From Rhodospirillales bacterium URHD0017 (lineage in GTDB: Bacteria; Pseudomonadota; Alphaproteobacteria; Reyranellales; Reyranellaceae), in assembly GCA_900110395.1 (NCBI GenBank), contig FODP01000003.1, forward strand, positions 186,001 through 250,000: a stretch of 64,000 nt of DNA, read 5' to 3'. Positions 1-7,668 of the stretch are shown in pieces. The notes under the pieces were generated by a model. That model was not told where the DNA came from, ran no database searches, and saw nothing but the letters and a program-made list of their open reading frames with translations. The first letter of the stretch is position 1. Every line of letters starts with the position of its first letter. The translations under genes and the position numbers were made by a program.

Positions 1-173
1 TGCAAGGTCGGGTTGGCGGCGACCACCGCGGCATAGATCTGCTTGCCGTCGGCCGTGAGGTTGGCCGCGCAGGCATCGCCCGCCGCGCCGGCCCACGCGC
101 TCGTGGCCAATCCCGTCATGGGGGCCATCACGGGGGCCGTCATGGCAATCGCGATCGTCGTCGTCTTGAACAT
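1..173 (-). CDS. small secreted protein, N-terminal part only
   Basis: The gene runs off the left edge, so only the first 57 codons are visible. The start ATG (171-173 on the complement) has a GAGGGAG ribosome site about nine bases upstream. The product begins MFKTTTIAIAMTAPVMAP, a hydrophobic signal peptide with likely cleavage after an AWA motif. The mature part opens with a cysteine and the stretch LTADGKQIYAAVVAANPTL. It resembles small periplasmic hypothetical proteins of rhizobia but I cannot assign a function. It lies 13 bases downstream of the MFS gene on the same strand and may be co-transcribed. Confidence 0.6.
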   Translation of the reverse strand, partial: MFKTTTIAIAMTAPVMAPMTGLATSAWAGAAGDACAANLTADGKQIYAAVVAANPTL

Positions 174-185
174 GAGACCACTCCC

Positions 186-1397
186 TCAGCGACTGAGCCG
201 CTCTCGTTCGCCCGCTTCGGCACCGAGCGCCGCCATGGCCAGCAACAAGGATGCCACGGAAAAGATCATCACGGCCGCATAGCCGCCGGTCCAGTCGTGC
301 AGCAGGCCACCGATCCAGGCGCCGAGAAATCCGCCCAGCCCCATGCCGATGCCGATGAGTCCGTAGATGCGCCCGAAATGCGCGCCGCGATAGCGCAGCG
401 TGGCCAAGGTCGAGATCATCGGCCCGCGCGACCCCATGCTGCCGCCGAACAGCAGCACGTAAAGCCATAGCCACAGATCGTCGCCCGGTGTGCGCACCAT
501 GGCGAGCGCACAGACGCCCGCGATCGAGCAGGCATAGGCAAGGATGGCCGCGATCTTGCGGCCGCCGCGATCGGCCAGCCAGGAGAAGCCGATCATGCCG
601 AGCGGCGTCAGGAATCCCGCGACGGCCAGTGCACGCGCGGCATAGGCGCCGTCGATGCCGTGCTCGAGCAGGTAGACCATGACCTGCGGGAAGAGGGAGA
701 AGATGCCGAGCGAGGTAAAAGCGAACGACGCGGTGAGCGCCCAGAACGGCCAGTCGCGCAGCGCCTCGCCGACCGTCGGGCCGGGCGCGGCCGAGGCGCG
801 CGCCGGCACCAGGCCCGGCGCGCCCCGCGAGATGCGACGCCACGGCAGGACCACCAGCAGGGGGATGAACACCGCACTGATGACGGCGAACACGACATAG
901 GCGTGCCGCCATCCGTCGGTGGCGATGAGGTGCTGCGCCAGCGGCAGCATGACCATGGTGCCGACGCCCGCGGCGGACCACGCCACCGCCAGCGCCACGC
1001 CCAGCCGCTGCGCCGGGAACCAGCGCCCGATCAGCGACGCGCTGAGCACGCCGGACAGCGAGGCGCCGGCAAAGCCCATGAGGATGCCGAGCGCCAGGTA
1101 AAGATGCCAGATCTCGGTCGCGAGCGACGCCGAAGCGGTCGCCAGGGCGCCGGCGATCATGCCGGTGACGGTGAGCGCGCGCAGGCCGAAACGATCGACG
1201 ATCCAGCCGGATATTGGTGCGGCGATGCCGCCGACCAGCAGCGCGAAGCTGTAGATCAGCGTGACCGCACTGCGGCTCGCCTCGAACGCGCTCTGCAAGG
1301 GGGCGACGAAGACGACGAAGGTGTCGCTGATCGAGCGGCTCGCCACGCCCAGCGCAAAGCACAGCGCCACCAGCGCCCAGGGCACGAACCGCGTCAT
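186..1397 (-). CDS. MFS transporter, 12-helix
   Basis: A 403-residue major facilitator protein of the monocarboxylate/oxalate-formate antiporter style. The start is set at MTRFVPWALVALCF because the first helix begins there. The in-frame extension upstream is charged, non-hydrophobic and overlaps the divergent thioesterase gene. The loop-2 motif appears as GWIVDRFGLRAL after helix 2, and the protein shows two six-helix halves with a central hydrophilic linker near residues 190-215 (RISRGAPGLVPARAS). It probably exports or imports a small organic anion across the inner membrane; the substrate cannot be read. It is divergent from the thioesterase-like gene across about 61 bases that must hold both promoters. 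Confidence 0.85.
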   Translation of the reverse strand: MTRFVPWALVALCFALGVASRSISDTFVVFVAPLQSAFEASRSAVTLIYSFALLVGGIAAPISGWIVDRFGLRALTVTGMIAGALATASASLATEIWHLYLALGILMGFAGASLSGVLSASLIGRWFPAQRLGVALAVAWSAAGVGTMVMLPLAQHLIATDGWRHAYVVFAVISAVFIPLLVVLPWRRISRGAPGLVPARASAAPGPTVGEALRDWPFWALTASFAFTSLGIFSLFPQVMVYLLEHGIDGAYAARALAVAGFLTPLGMIGFSWLADRGGRKIAAILAYACSIAGVCALAMVRTPGDDLWLWLYVLLFGGSMGSRGPMISTLATLRYRGAHFGRIYGLIGIGMGLGGFLGAWIGGLLHDWTGGYAAVMIFSVASLLLAMAALGAEAGERERLSR

Positions 1398-1458
1398 CGG
1401 CTTCACCCTTGCATCGCAAGCGAGCGGTCGGCAAGGTCCGCGGCGCCGAGGAGTTTTG

Positions 1459-2187
1459 ATGGACGACACGCTGATCATCGAATCGCGTTTCAACGGGCCG
1501 CGGCTGTCGGGCAACGGCGGCTATGTCGGCGGCGTGATGGCCGGGCGCTTCATCGACACGTTCGGTGGCGACGGCGCGGTCGAGATCACCTTGCGTGCGC
1601 CGATCCTGGTCGATCGTGCGCTGCAGGTCGTGCGCGACGGTGACGCGCTCAAGCTGCGCGATGGCGACGCGCTGATCTGCGAGGCGCGTGCCGGATCGGT
1701 GGCGCATCTGACCCCGCCGCCGCCGCCGACCGACTGGGACGATGTCATGCGCCGCGCCGAGACGGGCGGCTCGCCCGAGGACACCGACTTCGCCTGGTGC
1801 GTGGTGTGCGGCCGCAGGCGCGACGTCGGCGATGGCTTGCGCGTGTTCGGCACGTCGGGCCCGCAGCCGGGCTATTCGCTCTCGTGCTATCTGCCGCACG
1901 CCAACCACGCCGATGGCGCGGGCCGCATCAGGCCGGAGTTCGTGTGGGGCGCGCTCGACTGCCCGGGCGCCTTTGCCGTGCAGGACATCGACGACATGCG
2001 CCCCGCCCTCACCGGCCGCATAACGGCCAAGGTGATCGAGCCGCCGCGCGTCGGCGAGCGCTGCGCCGTGGTCGGCTGGAAGATCGGCGAGGACGGCCGC
2101 AAGCTCTATTCCGGCACCGCCCTCTACACCGAGAGCGGCCGGCTGTGTGCGGTCGGCACGTGCACCTGGATCGTGCTGAAGGACTAG
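1459..2187 (+). CDS. thioesterase-like (hotdog-fold) protein
   Basis: A 242-residue protein, probably acting on acyl-CoA thioesters. The start ATG has a GAGGAG ribosome site five bases upstream. The N-terminal part, GNGGYVGGVMAGRF followed by a strand-rich segment (VEITLRAPILVDRALQVV), matches the thioesterase-like families in which a glycine-rich helix is followed by substrate-pocket strands. A CVVCGRRR pair of cysteines near residue 115 may bind metal or be structural. Its 3' end lies two bases from the stop of the convergent membrane-protein gene. The fold assignment is by family resemblance; the substrate is unknown. Confidence 0.6.
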   Translation: MDDTLIIESRFNGPRLSGNGGYVGGVMAGRFIDTFGGDGAVEITLRAPILVDRALQVVRDGDALKLRDGDALICEARAGSVAHLTPPPPPTDWDDVMRRAETGGSPEDTDFAWCVVCGRRRDVGDGLRVFGTSGPQPGYSLSCYLPHANHADGAGRIRPEFVWGALDCPGAFAVQDIDDMRPALTGRITAKVIEPPRVGERCAVVGWKIGEDGRKLYSGTALYTESGRLCAVGTCTWIVLKD

Positions 2188-2189
2188 CC

Positions 2190-3692
2190 CTACTTGTCGC
2201 GTACGAAGATCACCGCGGCGTCGTCGCTGTAGGCCTGCCGCCAGCCCGGCAGGCGCGCGAGCAGGCGGTTGGCGGGCTGGTCCCTGGACAACAGCGTCCA
2301 CTCGATGCCCCAGCGGTCGAGCAGGGCATCGAACGGCTCCTCGTCGCGCAGGCTCACGGCCTGCACGTAGCGCTTGATGAAGTCGCCGCCAAAAAGCTCG
2401 CCGCGGCCGTCGATGAAGGTCGGGATGCCGGCGCTGATCAAATAGCCGCCATAGCCGTAGTGATTGAACACGCGGCCCTTGAGGCCGGCGTCGCGCGCGA
2501 AGGCCACCGCCGCCACCGGCGTGTTGGCCGTGGGCGGCGCGATGCGGCCAAGCCCGATGAGCCCGCCCGCGTACAGGCCGGCGAGGCCGAGACAGATCGC
2601 GAGCGTCGCGGCGCCAGCGGGCCGTGCCAGGGCAGAAAACCTGCCGGTCGGCTGCGCCTCGACAGCGATCCTGAGGAACTGGCGCGCCAGCAGCGGCGCC
2701 AGCACCAGCGGCGCCAGCATGGCCAGAAGCTCGGCGTTGCGGGCGTAGCGCAGGAAGAGATGCACCAGCCCGAGCACGATCAAGAGCCGGATCAACGGCA
2801 GTTTCAGGCCGCGCGACAGCGCGAGGTAGAGTGCCACCAGCAGCACCAGCTCCTGCAGCGGCTGCTTCTGGAAGTCGGGCGCGCGCCACTCGGCGATCAT
2901 GCCGAGCGAATCGCCGAGGCTGAAGATGCGCGACGTCACCAGGATCGATTCGGGGCCGTAGGGCGTGACGCAGGCGGCGATCAGGGCCGCAACGCCGAAC
3001 TTGGCCCAGGCGATGAACAGCGTCCGCCGTTCGGCGGCATCGCGCGCACCGACCAGGGCATCGAGCGCCAGTGCGCCGGCCAGCATCAAGCCCAAGGTGA
3101 AGCCGCCATGCATGTTGGCCCACAGCACCATGACGGCGAGCAACCACCAGTCGGGCGCCCGCCGCTCTTCGACGGCGCGCACCAGGCCCGCCACCCACAA
3201 GAGCACCAGCGGGAAGGCAAGCACGTGCGGCCGCGCCAGGAAGTGCGGCGCCGTCATGATGATCGCCGATGCGGTGAACAGCAGCGTCGGCAACGGCCGC
3301 AGGTCGCGCATCAGGAGGCGCAGCAGCAGCGCGAAGGTGAAGCCGATCGCGGCGGCCCCCAACGCCGACACGCCACCCCAGCCGCCGATGTTGAAGGCCA
3401 GCGCCAGCAGCCCCTGCGACAGCCACTCCTTGGCGATCCACGGCTGACCAGGGAAGGTGAACGAGTAGCTGTCGACCGTGGGCACGGTGCCGTGCGCCAG
3501 CACCCAGTTGCCGACGGTGATGTGCCAATGCGTGTCGGGATCGCCCAAAATCGGCAGGCCCGACGGATTGTTCAGGAACGCGAAGACGGCAAGGCCGAGC
3601 AGCAACGGCCAGGACACCGCCCAGGCCGAGCGCGAGGCCGCGGTCGCTCCAGTCTGCTCCAGGGAAACGGAGGGGCCGGAAATAACGGCCAT
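2190..3692 (-). CDS. polytopic membrane protein, GT-C-like
   Basis: A 500-residue integral membrane protein with about ten hydrophobic helices. After the first helix comes a periplasmic loop with the acidic motif GDPDTHWHITVGNWVLAHG, followed by TVDSYSFTFPGQPW. This is the signature layout of a family of uncharacterised GT-C-type proteins, in which the loop-1 acidic residues would be catalytic in lipid-linked sugar transferases. A soluble C-terminal domain (about residues 395-500) contains GVFNHYGYGGYLI-like and FIDGRGELF motifs. An envelope glycan role is inferred. The gene is convergent with the thioesterase gene and divergent from the flavoprotein across an AT-rich spacer (3693-3795). Confidence 0.65.
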   Translation of the reverse strand: MAVISGPSVSLEQTGATAASRSAWAVSWPLLLGLAVFAFLNNPSGLPILGDPDTHWHITVGNWVLAHGTVPTVDSYSFTFPGQPWIAKEWLSQGLLALAFNIGGWGGVSALGAAAIGFTFALLLRLLMRDLRPLPTLLFTASAIIMTAPHFLARPHVLAFPLVLLWVAGLVRAVEERRAPDWWLLAVMVLWANMHGGFTLGLMLAGALALDALVGARDAAERRTLFIAWAKFGVAALIAACVTPYGPESILVTSRIFSLGDSLGMIAEWRAPDFQKQPLQELVLLVALYLALSRGLKLPLIRLLIVLGLVHLFLRYARNAELLAMLAPLVLAPLLARQFLRIAVEAQPTGRFSALARPAGAATLAICLGLAGLYAGGLIGLGRIAPPTANTPVAAVAFARDAGLKGRVFNHYGYGGYLISAGIPTFIDGRGELFGGDFIKRYVQAVSLRDEEPFDALLDRWGIEWTLLSRDQPANRLLARLPGWRQAYSDDAAVIFVRDK

Positions 3693-3795
3693 CAGTGGCT
3701 CCGAAATTACTGAAAGAATCTAATATAAGAGATTGATATACAACATTTTTCCTCAGTGTACCAGTACCAGCGGTCGTCGGATACAACGGGTGGTG

Positions 3796-4905
3796 ATGCA
3801 AGACTTGGTGCTGATCGGCGGCGGCCACGCCCACGTGCATGTCCTGAAGCAGCTGCGCGAGCGGCCGCTCAAGGACGGGCGCGTGACCCTGATCAGCCGC
3901 GATATCGAGACGCCCTACTCGGGCATGATCCCGGGCTTCGTCGCCGGCCGCTACGGCTTCGCGGAATGCCACATCGACCTGGCGCGGCTCTGTGCCCGAT
4001 CGGGCGTGCGGTTGATCCATGCCGAAGCAACCGGCATCGATCGTGCGCAACGCCAGGTGCTGCTGAAGGACCAGCCATCCGTCACCTACGACCTGCTGTC
4101 GATCGATGTCGGCTCGGCGCCCAACGTCGGCGGCATCGCCGGCGCCGAGCAATGGGCGATCCCGGTCAAGCCGATCGCCGAGCTGGGTCGGCGCTGGCTC
4201 GAGTTCAGCGAACGCATGAAGTCCTGGCGGGGGCCGCTCAACGTCATGGTGATCGGCGGCGGCGCGGGCGGTGTCGAGCTGGCGCTGGCCATCGATCATC
4301 GGCTGCGCGCGATCGCGACAGCGGCCAGCCTGCAGGTCACGCTCGCCACCAAGGACCAGATCCTGGCCGCCCAGGCCGAGGCCGCGCGCCGCAAGCTGCG
4401 CGCGATCTTCCAGCGCCGCGGCATCCGGCTGCTCGAGAACGCCGGCGCCGAGCGCATCGAGCGCGGCTCGGTGAAGCTTGCAGACGGCCAATGGCAGCAG
4501 GCCGACGCGGTGTTCGTCGTCACCGAGGCGAGTGCCGCGCCGTGGTTTGCCGACACCGGGCTGCCGCTCGACGAAAAGGGCTTCCTTGCCGTCGACGACA
4601 CGCTCGCCTCGACGGCCGATCCGAGAATCTTCGCCGCCGGCGACTGCGCCACCGTGCTTGCCCATCGCCGGCCCAAGGCGGGCGTGTTCGCGGTGCGCCA
4701 GGGTCCGCCGCTCGCCGACAACCTGCGCCGCGTGCTAGGCGGCGAGCGGCCGCGGCCGTTCGTGCCGCAATCCCGCTATCTCTCGATCCTTGGCACCGGC
4801 GACGGCAACGCCGTCGCGACGCGCGGCGACTGGGCGATCGAAGGGCGATGGGTGTGGTGGTGGAAGGACCACATCGATCGCAAGTGGATGCGGATGTATC
4901 GCTAG
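3796..4905 (+). CDS. FAD/NAD oxidoreductase, SelD-associated type
   Basis: A 369-residue flavoprotein of the pyridine nucleotide-disulfide oxidoreductase superfamily, close to type II NADH dehydrogenases. The start at MQDLVLIGGGHAHVHVLKQL puts the FAD dinucleotide fold at the N-terminus. The second nucleotide-binding motif is VMVIGGGAGGVELALAI (about residues 151-167), and FAAGDCATVLAHR near the C-terminus contacts FAD. ETPYSGMIPGFVAG is characteristic of the family that is often fused to or next to selenophosphate synthase SelD. No selD is present in this window. Upstream in-frame codons exist but lie in the AT-rich promoter region. Confidence 0.8.
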   Translation: MQDLVLIGGGHAHVHVLKQLRERPLKDGRVTLISRDIETPYSGMIPGFVAGRYGFAECHIDLARLCARSGVRLIHAEATGIDRAQRQVLLKDQPSVTYDLLSIDVGSAPNVGGIAGAEQWAIPVKPIAELGRRWLEFSERMKSWRGPLNVMVIGGGAGGVELALAIDHRLRAIATAASLQVTLATKDQILAAQAEAARRKLRAIFQRRGIRLLENAGAERIERGSVKLADGQWQQADAVFVVTEASAAPWFADTGLPLDEKGFLAVDDTLASTADPRIFAAGDCATVLAHRRPKAGVFAVRQGPPLADNLRRVLGGERPRPFVPQSRYLSILGTGDGNAVATRGDWAIEGRWVWWWKDHIDRKWMRMYR

Positions 4906-4971
4906 CCGTATCGCAACCTTTGCGATGCTTGCGCGTTGACCGGCGCGAATCATCCAGGGGACATTCGACAA

Positions 4972-5235
4972 ATGGCGAAAAACTCCATCGTCGACAAGGT
5001 CGCGGAGGCCGTCGTGCGCGCGGAGCTTGCGGTCGTGAAGACCGGCCGGGAGGCCGTGCAGGCCGTCAATCGCAAGATCGGCGCCGGCAAGCGCAAGGTC
5101 GCCAGCAAGAAGAAGGCGGCGAAGAAGGCCGCCCGCAAGGCAGTGTCCAGGACCAAACGCGCGGTGCGAAAGGTCGCCCGCAAGGCCACCAGGAAAGCGA
5201 CCAAGAAGGCAGCAAGGCGCGGCCGGCGTCGCTAG
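4972..5235 (+). CDS. lysine/alanine-rich histone H1-like protein
   Basis: An 87-residue very basic protein. After about 40 ordinary residues, the C-terminal half is a run of KKAAKKAARKA and RKATRKATKKAARR repeats, like the tails of eukaryotic histone H1, AlgP or HctB-type DNA-binding proteins. The ATG at MAKNSIVDK has an AGGGGA ribosome site about ten bases upstream; an earlier in-frame start lacks one. It is expected to bind the nucleoid non-specifically. It lies 66 bases after the flavoprotein and 27 bases before the OsmC gene, so the three may form one transcription unit. Confidence 0.7.
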   Translation: MAKNSIVDKVAEAVVRAELAVVKTGREAVQAVNRKIGAGKRKVASKKKAAKKAARKAVSRTKRAVRKVARKATRKATKKAARRGRRR

Positions 5236-5262
5236 ACTGCCGCCTCCCAGAAGGAGGCGATC

Positions 5263-5652
5263 ATGGCGCACGCCAAGGCAAGCATCGGCACGACCAACTA
5301 CCAGACCGCCATCGTCACCGGCCATCACAAGCTCACCGTCGACGAAGGCCCCGCGCTGGGCGGCAAGGATGTCGGCCCCGGACCCTACGAACTCCTGACC
5401 TCCGCACTGGCGGCGTGCACCGTGATCACCTTGCGCATGTACGCCGAGCGCAAGCAGTGGCCGGTGACGGCAGTGCATGCCGACGTGCAATTCATGCGCG
5501 AGGGCGACACGCAGCACATCGATCGCGTGCTCACCATCGAAGGCGGCGTCGATGCCGAGCAGAAGAAGCGCATGGCCGACATCGCCGAGCGCACGCCGGT
5601 GACGCTGACCCTGAAGGGCGGGCTGGAGATAAGGACGAAGCTGGCGGGATAG
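5263..5652 (+). CDS. OsmC family protein
   Basis: A 129-residue cytoplasmic protein of the OsmC/Ohr superfamily, whose members reduce organic hydroperoxides through paired cysteines. The ATG follows a strong AGGAGG ribosome site. The family core is clear: GPYELLTSALAACTVITLRMYAERK, with the second-site cysteine in AACTVI. The first, peroxidatic cysteine seen in true Ohr/OsmC proteins is not evident. This points to the broader YhfA-like branch of unknown substrate rather than a proven peroxidase. Confidence 0.85.
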   Translation: MAHAKASIGTTNYQTAIVTGHHKLTVDEGPALGGKDVGPGPYELLTSALAACTVITLRMYAERKQWPVTAVHADVQFMREGDTQHIDRVLTIEGGVDAEQKKRMADIAERTPVTLTLKGGLEIRTKLAG

Positions 5653-5659
5653 AACGCTT

Positions 5660-5790
5660 CCTTCCCATCGCGGTGTCCGCGATGGGGAGGTGCCCGCGGA
5701 GCGGGCGGAGGGGTCATGAGCAACACGACTGGTGCTCACGACCCCTCCGGCCCTGCGGGCCACCTCCCCAGCTTCGCTGGGGAGGAACGG
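5660..5790. repeat. composite intergenic palindrome cluster
   Basis: About 130 bases between convergent genes hold several nested hairpins. They are CCCATCGCG/CGCGATGGG, GCCCGC/GCGGGC, a longer stem GGAGGGGTC/GACCCCTCC, GGCCC/GGGCC, and the perfect 10-bp stem CCTCCCCAGC/GCTGGGGAGG at 5763-5785. The last stem recurs at 9326-9354, so this is a dispersed REP/BIME-like repeat. It may also terminate both convergent genes. Confidence 0.75.
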
Positions 5791-5798
5791 CTTTCCGA

Positions 5799-6512
5799 CT
5801 AACCCTTTTTCTTCTTCCACTCCTCGTAGTCGCGCTTGGCTTCCTCGCCCGCCGCCGGGAACAGGCCCTTGAGCGAGCGGCCACGGGCCACCTCGGCCTC
5901 GGCGAACTCCTCGTAGTGGTAGGTGTCGAGCGCTTCCTGGGCCACTGCCTCGACAATATCGGGCGGGATCACCAGCACGGCATCGCGGTCGCCGACCACG
6001 ATGTCGCCCGGATAGACGGCGACGCCGCCGCAGCCGATCGGCAGTTGCAGGTCGACCGGCCGATGGGCGATCGGGCTCGGCGGCGAGGACGGCCGGCGGT
6101 GATAGGCCGGCAGGCCCGTCTTGAACACGCCATCGGTGTCGCGAAAGCCGCCGTCGGTCACGATGCCCGCCGCACCTCGCGCCTTCAGCCGGCCGACATA
6201 GAGATCGCCTGCCGAGGCGGCCCGCGAATCGCCACGCGAATCGATCATCAGCACATGGCCGGGCGGGCATTCCTCCATGGCCTGCGGCTGGATCGTCGAG
6301 CGGTTCTTGGAGGTCGGACCATCCATGTCCTCGCGCGAGGGAATGAAGCGCATGGTGAAGGCAATGCCGACCAGGCGCGGCTGCTCGGGCCGCATCGGCC
6401 AGACGTCGAACAGCGTCATGCTTTTCAACCCGCGCCGGTTCAACACGCCGGTGAGCGTCGACGTGCCGACCTTGGCCAGCGCCTCGCGCAGATCGGATGA
6501 AAGAGCAGCCAT
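5799..6512 (-). CDS. RraA-like / HMG aldolase-type protein
   Basis: A 237-residue member of the RraA fold family, often annotated as demethylmenaquinone methyltransferase or RNase E inhibitor. Many members are in fact 4-hydroxy-4-methyl-2-oxoglutarate/oxaloacetate aldolases. The hallmark segment RGAAGIVTDGGFRDTDGV (around residue 135) carries the Arg and Asp residues used for substrate and metal binding in aldolases. GDLYVGRLKARG precedes it, as in the family. A strong AGGGGAGG ribosome site sits just before the ATG. The lysine-rich C-terminal tail is unremarkable. Confidence 0.8.
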   Translation of the reverse strand: MAALSSDLREALAKVGTSTLTGVLNRRGLKSMTLFDVWPMRPEQPRLVGIAFTMRFIPSREDMDGPTSKNRSTIQPQAMEECPPGHVLMIDSRGDSRAASAGDLYVGRLKARGAAGIVTDGGFRDTDGVFKTGLPAYHRRPSSPPSPIAHRPVDLQLPIGCGGVAVYPGDIVVGDRDAVLVIPPDIVEAVAQEALDTYHYEEFAEAEVARGRSLKGLFPAAGEEAKRDYEEWKKKKG

Positions 6513-6547
6513 TGACTATCCTCCCCTCGGGTTGGCGAGACCCTAAA

Positions 6548-6587
6548 GCATATTCCGTCCGGCTGGAATCAGCCGGGCGGAATATGC
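6548..6587. repeat. 40-base near-perfect palindrome
   Basis: Two 18-base arms, GCATATTCCGTCCGGCTG and its complement, enclose a GAAT loop; the only imperfection is one G:U pair. It lies in the leader region of the RraA-like gene, between that gene and the insertion sequence. It could form a strong RNA hairpin on either strand. It looks like a rhizobial-type dispersed palindrome. Confidence 0.75.
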
Positions 6588-6622
6588 CCGGCGAAACAAG
6601 AACGCCCCATGCGCTTTTCCGC

Positions 6623-6628
6623 TCTAGC
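6623..6628. repeat. target site duplication TCTAGC, left copy
   Basis: Six bases flanking the left IS end, identical to 7663-7668. They match the NCTAGN target preference known for IS481 of Bordetella pertussis. The TAG read on the complement here is the stop codon of the transposase gene. Confidence 0.9.
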
Positions 6629-7577
6629 TGTGGAGTCTCAACAGGTTGTCCCTGGTCAGGCCGATTCTGGTGATCGGTGGCACCAGGCCGATACTGGCAT
6701 GAGGTCGGTGCCAGTTGTAGCGGTGCATGAAGGAGGGCAACTGCTGGGCCCGCTGTCTGGAGTTGAGATAAGCTCGGCCATAGGCCCATTCTCGTAGCGA
6801 TGTCTGGATGAAGCGTTCGGCCTTGCCGTTGGTGCGCGGGGTATAGGGCTTTGTGCGGATGTGCTTGAGCTTGAGGCGGCGGCAGGCTGTGGCGAAGGCT
6901 TGGGATCTGTAGCACGAGCCGTTGTCGGTCATGACGCGCAGGACGGTGATGCCGAGGCTTTTGTAGTAGGCGACGGCGGCCTTGAGGAAGGCCACGGCAC
7001 AGCGGCTGCGTTCGGTCTTCATGATCTTGCTGAAGGCCACGCGGGAGGCGTCGTCGATGCAGACATGGAGGAACTCCCAGCCGACGCCACGGCTGTTGCT
7101 CTGGCCGGTGCGGTCGCCGGTGATGCGGTGGCCTATGTGATTGAACTTGCCGAGTTTTTTGATGTCGAGGTGGATCATCTCGCCGGGGTGCTGGCGCTCA
7201 TAGCGTCGCGGCAGTTCGGCAGGCTCCAGCGCGCTCAGCTTGTTGAGGCCGAGGCGCTTCAGGACCCGGCTCACCGTCGAGGCCGACACGCCGACTGTGG
7301 CGGCGATCTCCTTGCCGGGCATGCGCTGGCGGCGCAGGGCCGCGATGCGCTCGATCACCTCCGGTGGCGTCGGCTGGTGCAGCCGGTGGGGCCGCGAGCT
7401 GCGATCGTGCAGGCCAGCCAGGCCCTCCTGTTTGAAGCGATCGCGCCATTTGCGGCCGGTGCGAGGGCAAACGCCTGCGGCTTCACTGGCGGCCTGCGGC
7501 GTTTGCCCACTGAGGATCATTTTGACTAGGCGCTCTCGACCGTGCGGTGTCAGGCGGGCATTCTTGTGGATGTCCAT
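6624..7577 (-). CDS. IS481 family transposase
   Basis: A 317-residue DDE transposase. An N-terminal helix-turn-helix pair covers about residues 8-110 (RERLVKMILSGQTPQAASEA and KEIAATVGVSASTVSRVLKR). The integrase core follows with catalytic D138 (IHLDIK), D218 (MTDNG) and E254 (NGKAERFIQT), a D-D-35-E spacing. The frame is intact, so the element may be active. The last codons run through the terminal inverted repeat. The final serine codon is completed, and the TAG stop supplied, by the duplicated target sequence. Confidence 0.95.
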   Translation of the reverse strand: MDIHKNARLTPHGRERLVKMILSGQTPQAASEAAGVCPRTGRKWRDRFKQEGLAGLHDRSSRPHRLHQPTPPEVIERIAALRRQRMPGKEIAATVGVSASTVSRVLKRLGLNKLSALEPAELPRRYERQHPGEMIHLDIKKLGKFNHIGHRITGDRTGQSNSRGVGWEFLHVCIDDASRVAFSKIMKTERSRCAVAFLKAAVAYYKSLGITVLRVMTDNGSCYRSQAFATACRRLKLKHIRTKPYTPRTNGKAERFIQTSLREWAYGRAYLNSRQRAQQLPSFMHRYNWHRPHASIGLVPPITRIGLTRDNLLRLHS

Positions 7578-7662
7578 TCGGCTCTCCCAAGGATCAGTTG
7601 ACGTCTCGACAACATCAGCTTCCTCGGCCTGGGCCGGATGGACAACCTATTGAAAGCTCACA
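6629..7662 (-). mobile_element. complete IS481-type insertion sequence, 1034 bp
   Basis: The element is bounded by imperfect inverted repeats beginning TGTGGAGTCTCAACAGGTTG on the left (6629) and TGTGAGCTTTCAATAGGTTG on the complement of the right end (7662). They match at about 18 of 23 positions. It is flanked by a 6-bp duplication TCTAGC and carries one intact transposase gene. Length, TGT termini and CTAG target are typical of the IS481 group. It is inserted exactly at the stop codon of tetR, which remains intact. Confidence 0.93.
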
Positions 7663-7668
7663 TCTAGC
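7663..7668. repeat. target site duplication TCTAGC, right copy
   Basis: Right-hand copy of the 6-bp duplication. Its CTA (7664-7666) is the complement of the TAG stop codon of the tetR gene, so insertion preserved the regulator's reading frame. Confidence 0.9.

Noticed and set aside
3756..6500. A 914-codon plus-strand frame through the flavoprotein, OsmC and RraA-like genes.
   Set aside because: It is in another frame of well-supported genes, arginine-rich, and has no recognisable motif.
6548..6587. The palindrome as the left end of the insertion sequence.
   Set aside because: The true IS ends at 6629 and 7662 are defined by matching inverted repeats and a target duplication; the palindrome lies outside them.
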